Below, piece after piece: positions 1 through 9,387 of a DNA stretch of 64,000 nt. The translations under genes and the position numbers were made by a program. The notes beneath the pieces were generated by a model that saw only the letters and a program-made list of their open reading frames with translations, did no database searches and was not told the DNA's origin. Positions within the stretch are counted from its first letter, which is position 1. Each line of letters opens with the position of its first letter. The stretch is taken from positions 1 to 64,000 of the forward strand of contig JAPOLY010000001.1 in the NCBI GenBank assembly GCA_029976805.1, in the 5' to 3' direction. Source of the DNA: a bacterium. GTDB lineage: Bacteria > Planctomycetota > UBA8108 > UBA1146.

Positions 1-2
1 GC

Positions 3-98
3 CGTCTGGTGCTCTCTGAAGATCTGACCGGTGAGTATGAAATCTTCTACCTCGACCCGAATGGCACACGACATCCTTTGGGAAATCTCACCTTTTAG
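3..98 (+). CDS. C-terminal fragment of an unidentified protein running in from the window edge (...RLVLSEDLTGEYEIFYLDPNGTRHPLGNLTF*)
   Basis: Open frame from the window edge to TAG at 96-98; its stop overlaps the stop of the convergent xylulokinase ORF. Confidence 0.5.
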   Translation, partial: RLVLSEDLTGEYEIFYLDPNGTRHPLGNLTF

Positions 99-1516
99 GA
101 CTCCGCTGAAGTCGCCTCGGGTGTAATCATTTCCGAAGAGACCGGCACCCAGCGATTTGTTTTTTCATGGCAGGAAATTTCTGAACTTTCCTCTCCTGCA
201 CAGATCCAACTGGCCTGCAATGCCGCTCCCAAAGCCGCCGATTCCGGTTCCTGTGGTAGCGTAATCGGAACCTGCAGGGTGTCGGCGATCATTTGGCGCC
301 AGAGCGGGTTCTTGGATCCGCCGCCGACCAGGCGCAGGGCGTCGACCTCGACTCCGAGGCGTTTCATGCGCGCCACTCCCGAACACAGGTTGGCAGTGAT
401 GCCCTCGAGGGCCGCGCGGAAGATCACTCCGGGCTGCAGACCGCCCGGGCGAATGCCGGTGATGGTGCCGGTGGCGTGGGGGAGATCGGGAACCCTTTCC
501 CCATGAATGAAGGGCACGAACTCCACTCCACCACATCCGGGTTCGACCGCAGAGGCGAGGTCCGTCAGCCGTTGAAGGGCATCCGGATCATCGGGGAAGT
601 AAGCCTGTCGGATCTCTTCGGTGACGTTGGTGCAGTTCATGACGCACAGGAGCGGCAGCCAGCCTCCGTCACTGGAACAGAAGGGGGCGATCAGTCCTTC
701 CGGATCGATCACCGGCTGATCGGTGCGGGTGAAGACGGTGCCGCTGGTTCCCAGACTCATGACGACCACTCCGGACCGGGTCGCCCCGGATCCGATGGCA
801 CTCATCATGTTGTCGCCACCGCCGGGGGCGACCGGGATGCCGGCGGTCAACCCGAGAGCGGATGCTGCACTCTCACTCACGTGGCCCGCGACTTCACCGG
901 TTTCGAGCAGTCTGGGAACCTTCCCTGCCAGACTTTCATCGACCGCGTTCATGGCGACCTCATCGAACTGGCGTGCCTCGACATCAAACCATCCGGTTCC
1001 CGAGGCGTCTCCGGCCTCCATCGTCATCGATCCGGTGAGTCGGTAATTGATGAAATCGTGGGGGAGGAGTACGTGGGCGGTTCGTTGCCAGTTTTCCGCT
1101 TCATGACGGGCGAGCCAGGTGACCTTGCTGGCGGTAAACCCGACGGGAACCGATCGACCCAGTTTCTGGGTCAACTGCTGCGCCTCGTCCGCAGTGGAAG
1201 TGTCGCACCACAGTTTTGCCGGACGGACGACGGCACCAGAATCATCGAGAAAGACGGAGCCGTGCTGCTGGCCACTGACGCCCACCCCGGCAATCTTGCT
1301 CAGGTCCGTCTGTTCGGCCAGCTGTTGGAGGACCTGGGTGACCGCCTGCCACCAGTCATCGGGGTGCTGTTCGGCAGCACCGGCGGGGAACCCCGGAAGC
1401 AGATCGAGAGGCTGGCCAGCCCGGGCGATGACTCCATGATCCTGTTCCGGATCAAAGACGAGACCCTTGACGCTCTGGGTCCCCACATCCAGTCCGAGAT
1501 AGTGCTTTTGGCCCAT
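95..1516 (-). CDS. xylB: Xylulokinase (FGGY carbohydrate kinase family)
   Basis: N-term LGLDVGTQSVKGLVFD, GVGVSGQQHG, PGGGDNMMSAIGSG and LVGGGSKNPLWRQMIADTLQVPI motifs of xylulokinases; a xylA gene is present in the same window. Confidence 0.9.
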   Translation of the reverse strand: MGQKHYLGLDVGTQSVKGLVFDPEQDHGVIARAGQPLDLLPGFPAGAAEQHPDDWWQAVTQVLQQLAEQTDLSKIAGVGVSGQQHGSVFLDDSGAVVRPAKLWCDTSTADEAQQLTQKLGRSVPVGFTASKVTWLARHEAENWQRTAHVLLPHDFINYRLTGSMTMEAGDASGTGWFDVEARQFDEVAMNAVDESLAGKVPRLLETGEVAGHVSESAASALGLTAGIPVAPGGGDNMMSAIGSGATRSGVVVMSLGTSGTVFTRTDQPVIDPEGLIAPFCSSDGGWLPLLCVMNCTNVTEEIRQAYFPDDPDALQRLTDLASAVEPGCGGVEFVPFIHGERVPDLPHATGTITGIRPGGLQPGVIFRAALEGITANLCSGVARMKRLGVEVDALRLVGGGSKNPLWRQMIADTLQVPITLPQEPESAALGAALQASWICAGEESSEISCHEKTNRWVPVSSEMITPEATSAES

Positions 1517-1667
1517 ATGACCTCCCTAAAGCCAGATTAGCCCCAATGAACCTTCTCCTCAATCTACAGAAAACAGATCTGAAGGCTGTCCTGCATGCTG
1601 ACGGGTTCGGATTCAAGGTGAGTGGGGATTGCTCACGGACGAAGACCCTGATGGGGAAGGAAGCGAA

Positions 1668-2501
1668 ATGAAGTATAGCCAGCAGATACAACGCTCCCCC
1701 CGTGTCAGGGTTGCGCCCGATACGACCGTGCAAACGCACCGAATCGGCATGATTGTTCCCAGTTCAAATACCACCATGGAAACCGAAATCCCCGAGCTGT
1801 TGGGAAGGGCCGGTCGTGGAACGCATCGCTTCACGTTCCATTCTTCCCGAATGCGAATGAAGAAGGTCAATCTCAGCGAGTTGGGAAAGATGAATGCTCA
1901 AGCGGACCGGTGCGCTGAGGAGTTGTCCGATGCTGCGGTGGATGTTGCGGCATACGCATGTCTTGTTGCTGTCATGAGTGAAGGTCCGCAGCGTGCGCAT
2001 GAGATGGCCCGGTCGCTGTCAGAAGTTCTTCAAGAAGGCAATCCACAGGCCCAAATGATCACGAGCGCAGGTGCATTGATCGAAGGCGTTCGTCGTCTGG
2101 GTGTCAGTAAGGTGGCTCTGGTTACCCCCTACATGAAACCATTGACAGCACTGGTGGTCGAATGTCTGGAGTCTGCAGGAATTCAGGTGGTGGATGCCAT
2201 CTCATTGGAAATCTCCGACAACCTTGCCGTGGGAAGAAGAGATCCGGAAGAACTGGTGTCGATCGCCAGGAAGTTGGATCTGAAAGAAGCGGAAGCGATC
2301 ATCCTGTCTGCGTGTGTACAAATGCCGTCCCTGGCTGCAATTCCCCAGGTCGAAGCGGAGACAGGTTTGCCGGTTCTTTCTGCAGCCACTGCAACGTTGC
2401 GATCTGTTCTGGAGGAATTGGACATTCAACTGGACATTCCGGGTGGTGGAAGCCTTTTGCAGATGAAATCAAAGCCGGAAAAAGAAGTGAGGGCAGCATG
2501 A
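1668..2501 (+). CDS. Maleate isomerase / arylmalonate decarboxylase-like protein (Asp/Glu racemase superfamily)
   Basis: IGMIVPSSNTTMETEIPEL N-terminus, 'YACLVAVMSEG' and 'ILSACVQMPSLAAIPQVEAETGLPVLSAATATL' motifs typical of maleate cis-trans isomerases; ATG at 1668 preferred over the longer ORF start. Confidence 0.75.
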   Translation: MKYSQQIQRSPRVRVAPDTTVQTHRIGMIVPSSNTTMETEIPELLGRAGRGTHRFTFHSSRMRMKKVNLSELGKMNAQADRCAEELSDAAVDVAAYACLVAVMSEGPQRAHEMARSLSEVLQEGNPQAQMITSAGALIEGVRRLGVSKVALVTPYMKPLTALVVECLESAGIQVVDAISLEISDNLAVGRRDPEELVSIARKLDLKEAEAIILSACVQMPSLAAIPQVEAETGLPVLSAATATLRSVLEELDIQLDIPGGGSLLQMKSKPEKEVRAA

Positions 2502-3199
2502 AGAGAATTCATATCGAAGAACCTGGCGCAATTGAAACCATCATTGAGTGGGTTCGGCACGAAGCGGTCATGTTGCAACTCCCCTCCGTTTACTCGCTGG
2601 CTGCTGCTCCCACTGCGAGAGGGGTCGAGCAACTCAACTTGCTCAAGAACCGCCTCTCCGGAAAGAATTATGGCACTGTGATGGGAAGAGTGGATCGTTT
2701 TCTCGGTCAGGCTCAAACCGATGCAATGCCAAAGTATTTTCGCGAGTTCGATCGACTGGAAGAATTGGATGGGGCTTTCGTACGAACTGCATTTGCTTCT
2801 AACGACTTCAACTCGGCGGTGATTCGAAACGGAACGCATCAGAGTTTAATTCTGGACGGAATTCACAGAAAGTTGTTCGTGCAAGCGGAAGAAAACCTGA
2901 GCGACATGATGGATCTGGACCTTTGGGGTGGTTGCGAAATGACTTCGTTGATCTGCACGAGTGCAAATCTCAGTGGTGACCCTCTCGGTTCGATCACCGA
3001 CCGCAAAAGAGCGGAAGCTTTTGCATTGGAGCGGGGTATCGGGCTGTTCGTTACCTGTGAGCAGGATACGAATTCAGCCGGTTCCTATCCCATCTTCGAA
3101 TTTTCGGGCAATGAAGTGAGCGTTCAACGGGATGGGCCAGGACTGGATCGGTTAATGACACGCATTCCTGCTTCGATTCAAAGAGTGAGTGCTGCTTGA
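2498..3199 (+). CDS. Sua5/YciO/YrdC-like domain protein
   Basis: PSVYSLAAAPT...LLKNRLSGKNYGTVMGR and CTSANLSGDPLGSI resemble YrdC/Sua5 motifs (TSANLSG); ATGA overlap with the upstream gene. Confidence 0.6.
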   Translation: MKRIHIEEPGAIETIIEWVRHEAVMLQLPSVYSLAAAPTARGVEQLNLLKNRLSGKNYGTVMGRVDRFLGQAQTDAMPKYFREFDRLEELDGAFVRTAFASNDFNSAVIRNGTHQSLILDGIHRKLFVQAEENLSDMMDLDLWGGCEMTSLICTSANLSGDPLGSITDRKRAEAFALERGIGLFVTCEQDTNSAGSYPIFEFSGNEVSVQRDGPGLDRLMTRIPASIQRVSAA

Positions 3200-3222
3200 G
3201 AAAAGCACCGATCAATCTGTGA

Positions 3223-5910
3223 TCAGTTGTTTTTTGCCGGTTTCATTTTTGGGGCCATCATTCTGAACTTGTTGCTGTCGGTTGGAATGAGTTTGAGGAT
3301 GTACCAGATAGGTCGAATGCCATGATACTCCGTTTTGGAGTCGGGCATGTCAGCATTACGCCTGGCAGATCTGGATTCTCTGCTTCCATGAATGAAGCTC
3401 CCACCTCGGGAGATCACCAGATCCCCTGAGAGATTAGAGGGATTTCTGGGAGGACTCTTCGAGTAAAAATCCCAATCTGCTTTATCGATGCACCACTCCT
3501 GCATGTTTCCGTGCATATCGTGTAGTCCGAATCGATTCGGTGAAAAACTGCCCACGGGTGCCGGGTAAACGAATCCGTCCTCATAATCTGGGAGTTGAAT
3601 GTGCCCCAACCATTTTTCTTCCGAGTCGCGGGCAGCTTTGTCACAGATATTGCCAATGGAGCCATCAATAATTTCAGATCCATTTTCAGCGCTTGACCAG
3701 GAGCCTTGTGATCCTGCTCTGGCGCTGTATTCCCACTGTGCTTCCGAAGGAAATCGCATGCTGAATTTTCTGAGCGTGGTTAACCCTTGCATCCAGTCGA
3801 CCGAATCAACGGGATAGTGCTGTTCGTCTTCAGCCTTGAGGTGCTTTGAAGGGTTAACCCCAGTCATGCGGAACCACTGCCCTTGAGTCAATTCGTGCTT
3901 TGAAATCATGAATGGAGACAGTTCGACTTCATGAACAGGTGATTCGTTGCGTTGATCTGCAAAAGTATCAAAATTAGGAAGTGAGGCGTCAGTGTTTTGT
4001 GCGCCCATCATGAATTTTCCACCGGGGAGCAGAACGAAAACGAGCCCACTTTCCGGTGTAGGATTCCAGCTACCAGATTCGTCCCGTAAAGGCTTTTCCC
4101 CTGAAGCGAAATGCCAAAATTCCCAAAGTCCGGTTTTCTCAGATTTTCCGAGTGGGATTAGACCGGACTGGGGGATCAGGTTGAGATCCGGATACTCTTC
4201 ATTGATCTGCGGAAGTACCTGATTCCAGAGGAGAGTGAGGTCACCCTTTGGAGAGTACCGTGACTGTACCATTTGCGCATATTGCAGTCTTTTAGGGATG
4301 TTCCAGCCATGCTCCGGTGTGTTCATGTTTTCAGGCAGATAGTTTTCATTCAGATTTTCGAGGCTTTGGACTAGCAGGGACAGTTGTCGGTTCCACCATC
4401 TGTTTTGTGGGAGTTCCTCGGGGAATTCCCATTTACAGATTAGATCAATCTTCGCCTGTGTTTTTTTAAGTTGTACTTCAATTTCTTTCCGATCAGGACC
4501 CTCTTCAGAAGAGTTCAACTGTTTCTTCAGGATTTGCAGGTTGTTGAACAAATCTGATACCTGACTGTCGGTTTGGGTGTAGCTGACCATCTGGGCCGGA
4601 ATGACCTTGCGTATGGCCGTTTTACGGATCTTTTCCAGGGTTGACAGGTGTGCGGGGAGGCCTTCAACGAGTTTGCCGGCTTTTTCAATCCAGGCTTCGT
4701 ATCTGGGGATCATATTTGGCAAGGCTGGCCAAAGCAGATCGAGCTCAGCAATGAGATCGTCATGATCTTGAATGGCAGATAATCTCAAGACTTCATCAGT
4801 CTTTTGTTGAGCTTCATCCCGAGCGAGGACCGCATTGTATTTCGCTTCTTCAGCATTGTCTCGTTCGACGAGTGCCCAACCAATACCGATTCCCAATGAA
4901 ACGATGATCATCGAAAGCACTGAAACCAGGAGTTTATGACGTTGATAAAACTTTTTTGAAAGGTAGAGCGCTCCTGGTGGGCAAGCCAAGACGGGTTCGT
5001 CCCCTTTTTGATATCGCAGTAAGTCTGCTCGGAACTCCTGAACGGTGGCGTACCTTCTTTCCGGATCAGAATCGATGGATTTAAGAACGATCCAATCGAG
5101 TTCTGAACGGTGTTTGAGGTCGGGAAGCCCGGGAATATCGATTTGTGAATCTTTGAGGAGCTTGCTGGGTCTTTTTGGGATTTCATTTTCGAGAACATGG
5201 ACGATTTCGGATTCCGTATGTTCACCATGGATCTTGAAGGGGAGATCTCCTGAGACTAATTGATAAAGCATGATCCCCATGGAATAGATGTCACTTCGAG
5301 TATCAACGTTTGAACCGCGGCTTTTCGCCTGCTCTGGGCTCATGTAATTCCATGTGCCTATGGCATAGCGATCCCCTGTTACCAATGTTTGATCTGTCAG
5401 AGGATCATGGAGTGCTTTTGCCAGGCCGAAGTCGATGATTTTTACAGACGCACCATCGTCACAATTTGTGATCATGACATTTCCGGGTTTCAGGTCGCGG
5501 TGAATCACACCCCTTTCATGGGCATGGCTGATTCCCTTGCAAAGCTGATCAAAAATGTCGAGACGCGATTCGAAATCGGGATTCTCTTTCTTTAACCATG
5601 TGTCGAGGGTCAAGCCCTCGATGAACTCCATTGCAAAATAGGGCTGGTTTCTCTCTGTTATCCCTGAGTCGATGACTCTGCAGATTGAAGAGTGGTTCAT
5701 TTTTGCAAGGGCGTTCATCTCAGCATCGAAACGAGCGAGAATTTCCCGGGTTCCCATACCCAAACGGATGACTTTGACTGCGACCGTGCGTTTGAGAGCA
5801 GACGTCTCCCTGCAACGATACACTTCTCCAAAGCCACCTTTGCCAAGAAGCGATTCAACTTCATATCCAGGTATTTTCAGATCGAAATCGTCGTCATTAA
5901 CGGGGTTCAA
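3223..5910 (-). CDS. Ser/Thr protein kinase, TM helix, C-terminal FGE-sulfatase (SUMF1-like) domain
   Basis: GKGGFGEVYRCRE, HRDLKPGNVMI, DFGLAKA, MSPEQAKSRGSNVDTRSDIYSMGIMLYQL kinase motifs; hydrophobic LLVSVLSMIIVSLGIGIGWAL; C-term FMMGAQ...ESPVHEVELSPFMISKHELTQGQW...RFPSEAQWEYSARAG...GLHDMHGNMQEWC...SRGGSF. Confidence 0.9.
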   Translation of the reverse strand: MNPVNDDDFDLKIPGYEVESLLGKGGFGEVYRCRETSALKRTVAVKVIRLGMGTREILARFDAEMNALAKMNHSSICRVIDSGITERNQPYFAMEFIEGLTLDTWLKKENPDFESRLDIFDQLCKGISHAHERGVIHRDLKPGNVMITNCDDGASVKIIDFGLAKALHDPLTDQTLVTGDRYAIGTWNYMSPEQAKSRGSNVDTRSDIYSMGIMLYQLVSGDLPFKIHGEHTESEIVHVLENEIPKRPSKLLKDSQIDIPGLPDLKHRSELDWIVLKSIDSDPERRYATVQEFRADLLRYQKGDEPVLACPPGALYLSKKFYQRHKLLVSVLSMIIVSLGIGIGWALVERDNAEEAKYNAVLARDEAQQKTDEVLRLSAIQDHDDLIAELDLLWPALPNMIPRYEAWIEKAGKLVEGLPAHLSTLEKIRKTAIRKVIPAQMVSYTQTDSQVSDLFNNLQILKKQLNSSEEGPDRKEIEVQLKKTQAKIDLICKWEFPEELPQNRWWNRQLSLLVQSLENLNENYLPENMNTPEHGWNIPKRLQYAQMVQSRYSPKGDLTLLWNQVLPQINEEYPDLNLIPQSGLIPLGKSEKTGLWEFWHFASGEKPLRDESGSWNPTPESGLVFVLLPGGKFMMGAQNTDASLPNFDTFADQRNESPVHEVELSPFMISKHELTQGQWFRMTGVNPSKHLKAEDEQHYPVDSVDWMQGLTTLRKFSMRFPSEAQWEYSARAGSQGSWSSAENGSEIIDGSIGNICDKAARDSEEKWLGHIQLPDYEDGFVYPAPVGSFSPNRFGLHDMHGNMQEWCIDKADWDFYSKSPPRNPSNLSGDLVISRGGSFIHGSRESRSARRNADMPDSKTEYHGIRPIWYILKLIPTDSNKFRMMAPKMKPAKNN

Positions 5911-6068
5911 AATGGAAATCTTTCAATCGAATGAAAACTTAAGCCCGAAAGTTTCGTGGGGTAAAACGTCGCTTGGTGAATAGTATCCGAATCAAGGATC
6001 GATGCAGGAGCCGTCTTGGAAACTATTCTTCGCAGGCGTTACTTCTGAAAGGACATAAAACTGTTCGT

Positions 6069-8546
6069 TCAGTATTGCAGCTCTCTTGCAGGACGAAGCC
6101 CGATGACTCTGTGGAGAAAGTTTTGATCCCCGGATGGACGGTTTGAAATTCTGGAATTTGGTGCATCCGAGACGAAGCAGCCGCCACGGAAGGATCTTAA
6201 ATCGGTGGATTGAGAAGTCGTGCTTCCCAATGGGATCTCGTGAAAGTCATCCAGGCACCACTCCCTGACATTGCCGATCATGTCGTAAAACCCGAAGGGA
6301 TTGGCCGCCCGGATTCCGACCGGTGTATGAAATGGAGCTTTTGCGGGATTCGGATCATTTCCCTGTGGGAAATCGATGTGATAGTACCCCGGGATGAGAT
6401 CTTCCAGATTTCCGACGGGGAAAGGTGTCTCTGTTCTCCCGCGGGCAGCAATTTCCCACTGAATCTCGGTGGGCAATTTCAGATTCCAGCGAGGTAGCCA
6501 TTTTTGGCAGTCGTTCCAGGAGATCTGTTCCACAGGGTGAAGGCCGCTCCACTCATATTGGATGCCATTCAAGGGTTTTTCGAGTCGTGTAGGGCCATAG
6601 CCACTCGGATTTGAACCGGTGAGTCGCTCCCATTGGGATTGGGTCATTTCATACTTGGAAAGAAAGTAGGCACTTTCTTTGACCAATAGAGGAGGACCTT
6701 CCCAACTTTCTGTGTATGGATCAAAGCGGGGAAGATCTCTTGATTCAGACTGGGATCCAATGAGTGAGGTGGATCCGGGGACCAAAACCAGAATGACTCC
6801 CGTTTCAGGAGTCAGAATCAATTTCCCGTCAGAATCTCTCGTGGCGAGGCCGCCACTGGGGGAGTGGGAGAACTCCCAGAGTCCTGAATCGGGGTCTTTG
6901 CCAATGGGAAGGAGATCCTCTTGGGGGGTAAGTTGGAGATCCTTTGAATACTCCGGGGATAAAGCGATTTGCTCCAGTGCCTCGTCCCACTTTTGTCGCC
7001 ATGTTTCTTTCCGGGGCTGTTGATTTTTTATGTATTGAAGGCGTCGCTGAACTCCCCAGCCATGATCCGGATGGATTCCCATTCCTGCCAGACCGGTATC
7101 CGGATCGGTGAACTTTTCGATTCTGTGAATCAACTCGGACAGTTCCCTGTACCACCAGGCATCTTTCGAATCCTCGAAAACAGGTGATATGGACTCAGAA
7201 GAGGTCGAGCGCGATCGAATGCGGTCGAGCGCTTCTTTTTGTTGCTGCAGGGAGGGAGTCCGTCGTTCTTCACCAGCGCTGTCAGTGCGAGAGGTTCCGT
7301 TGATCAATCCCTCTGCCCGAAGGAGCCATTGCTGGTATTGCGGAATCTGATTGTCCTTGAGAGGCCATAGTTCATTCGCCTCCAAAATCAGTTGGTCAAT
7401 ATCCTGATCCATGGAAAGCGACATCACTTCCGTCAATCGCTGACTGGCGATGGACTTCTGTTCATAGGCAAACCAGCCCATCGTTGCGATCGTCAAGATG
7501 AAGACGGTGCCGATCATTGCCAATGTGGTGATAAAGGGGTGCCGGCGACACCACTTCTGGAAGAGATACATTTGTGAAACTGGGCGAGCTTCGATGGCTT
7601 CTGTTCCACCCAGGTGGCGTTGGATGTCATCGGAAAGGGACTGCACGGTGGAATATCTGCGATCCACAGCGGTTTCGAGGGCTTTCAGTGCGATCCAGTC
7701 CAGTTCGTTGCGTATCGAACTGTGGTCCTCTTCCGAATGGGATAATGCTTTTCGCTGACTTGGACGCGACGGCACATCTTCACGGAGAATTCTGAGGATC
7801 TCGGTTTCATGGTTTTCCCTGAGATTCCCGAAGGGAAGCTCACCGGAGATCAGGCGATAGAGAATCACGCCCAAAGAATAGACGTCACTGCGGATATCGG
7901 CATCCGCGCCATGACTCCAGGCTTGTTCTGGACTGATGTAATCCCACGTGCCCAAAACATAGCGATCACCGGTGACCAGAGTCTTGTCCGTCAAAGGGTC
8001 AGAAAGTGCCTTCGCGAGACCAAAGTCGATGACTTTGACGTGGGGCTGTCCGTCTTTGTCTGTGATAACAATATTGCCTGGCTTGAGGTCTCTATGAAGG
8101 ATTCCTCTGGAGTGGGCGTGTTGAACAGCGGAGCAAATTTGTTGAAAAACTTCTAATTTTATCGAGAGGGTTGGAGAGGTGTCTTCGACCCAGTCCAACA
8201 GAGTCAGACCCGGGATGAACTCCATGACAAAATATGGGCTGCCATTGTCCATATGGCCACTGCCGATGACGTTTGCAATATGATCGTGGCTCAATCGGGC
8301 CAGGGCGTGCATTTCCGCGTCAAAGCGCGCAAGAATCTCGCGAGTCCCCATTCCGAGACGAATCACCTTGATCGCAACGGTTCGTCGAAGGCCAGAGATT
8401 TCGCGGCAGCGGTAGACTTCCCCGAAGCCTCCTTCACCGAGGAGGGCTTCCGTCTCATAACCTGCTATTTCCAGAGGTACCGGATCCGGTCTGCCTGAAG
8501 TCACACTCGGGTCTTTCGGAAAAGTGAGAATGGCCGTTCTCGTCAA
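6069..8546 (-). CDS. Ser/Thr protein kinase, TM helix, C-terminal FGE-sulfatase-like domain (tandem paralogue)
   Basis: Same architecture and near-identical kinase N-lobe to 3223-5910 (ETEALLGEGGFGEVYRCRE...HRDLKPGNIVITD...); C-term LPTEIQWEIAARG...FGFYDMIGNVREWC...FRGGCF. Confidence 0.9.
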   Translation of the reverse strand: MTRTAILTFPKDPSVTSGRPDPVPLEIAGYETEALLGEGGFGEVYRCREISGLRRTVAIKVIRLGMGTREILARFDAEMHALARLSHDHIANVIGSGHMDNGSPYFVMEFIPGLTLLDWVEDTSPTLSIKLEVFQQICSAVQHAHSRGILHRDLKPGNIVITDKDGQPHVKVIDFGLAKALSDPLTDKTLVTGDRYVLGTWDYISPEQAWSHGADADIRSDVYSLGVILYRLISGELPFGNLRENHETEILRILREDVPSRPSQRKALSHSEEDHSSIRNELDWIALKALETAVDRRYSTVQSLSDDIQRHLGGTEAIEARPVSQMYLFQKWCRRHPFITTLAMIGTVFILTIATMGWFAYEQKSIASQRLTEVMSLSMDQDIDQLILEANELWPLKDNQIPQYQQWLLRAEGLINGTSRTDSAGEERRTPSLQQQKEALDRIRSRSTSSESISPVFEDSKDAWWYRELSELIHRIEKFTDPDTGLAGMGIHPDHGWGVQRRLQYIKNQQPRKETWRQKWDEALEQIALSPEYSKDLQLTPQEDLLPIGKDPDSGLWEFSHSPSGGLATRDSDGKLILTPETGVILVLVPGSTSLIGSQSESRDLPRFDPYTESWEGPPLLVKESAYFLSKYEMTQSQWERLTGSNPSGYGPTRLEKPLNGIQYEWSGLHPVEQISWNDCQKWLPRWNLKLPTEIQWEIAARGRTETPFPVGNLEDLIPGYYHIDFPQGNDPNPAKAPFHTPVGIRAANPFGFYDMIGNVREWCLDDFHEIPLGSTTSQSTDLRSFRGGCFVSDAPNSRISNRPSGDQNFLHRVIGLRPARELQY

Positions 8547-8583
8547 TCTCTGGCCACTGTTCGATTCCAGATTCTATCCGAGG

Positions 8584-9387
8584 TCAAACGGGATTGCGTG
8601 TCCGATTCCGGCAGATTTCGACAGCGCTGCACTGGGCTCCCGGAATCGCCTTGGGTTTTTCTGCGCGAATCCGGGCACCGCTTACTCGAGCATCCTCGAA
8701 GCACAGTTCCGCAACTTCCTCGACCAGCGTTTCCAGTAGTTGGTATTTTCTCTCAGTGATCAGGGCCTGCGCAGTTTGGGCCAGTTGAAAATAATCGACC
8801 GTATGCTTGACGTCTTCAGTGGCTCGGGCCTGCTTGAAACAGGTTTCCAATTCGATCGTCAATCTCAGTGGCTGGGGAGTCACTCGTTCCTCTGGCAGGA
8901 TCCCGATAATGCAGTCGAACTCGAGCCTGTCGACGATGACCTTTCCCAAGGTCTGTTCGACCCTGTTCAAGGTACGGGTGGTTTCGGGGTGCTCCAGCAA
9001 GTCTCTGGTGGGAGAGTTCAAGTCAATATTCAGTGCTTCAGCCATGGATAACCAGCAGTGATCCACAGATTCATAGTTGCGGGTGACTTGTGTGGAATCC
9101 GTCACTGCGAGATACCCATGGGAGATGAAATGGGCCGGTTCATGGAAGTCAGCGGGATGGATGATTTCCTGAACAAGAATCTCGCTGGCATGCTTTAACT
9201 CAAGGCCCGTTTCTTCCATGACTTCCCGATGGAGGGCTTCGACGAGGCTTTCACCAGATTCAACCTTTCCCGCAGGCAGGGCCCATTTTTCTTGCCACTT
9301 GGGGGATTTGAGAAACAGCAGCTGTTGATCCCTGTTTTGAACCAGAGCGGCGACTGTGACCAGTGGCCTGGTTTTCTCATTGCTCAA
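8584..9387 (-). CDS. NUDIX hydrolase - dihydroneopterin aldolase (FolB-like) fusion
   Basis: Perfect Nudix box GKVESGESLVEALHREVMEETGLEL; C-terminal half VIVDRLEFDCIIGILPEERVTPQPLRLTIELE...VDYFQLAQTAQALITERKYQLLETLVEEVAELC matches FolB. TTG start overlaps the upstream stop (TTGA). Confidence 0.8.
   Translation of the reverse strand: MSNEKTRPLVTVAALVQNRDQQLLFLKSPKWQEKWALPAGKVESGESLVEALHREVMEETGLELKHASEILVQEIIHPADFHEPAHFISHGYLAVTDSTQVTRNYESVDHCWLSMAEALNIDLNSPTRDLLEHPETTRTLNRVEQTLGKVIVDRLEFDCIIGILPEERVTPQPLRLTIELETCFKQARATEDVKHTVDYFQLAQTAQALITERKYQLLETLVEEVAELCFEDARVSGARIRAEKPKAIPGAQCSAVEICRNRTRNPV

Noticed and set aside
293-1540. 415-aa plus-strand ORF opposite xylB
   Set aside because: Shadow ORF antisense to a clear xylulokinase; no recognisable motif.
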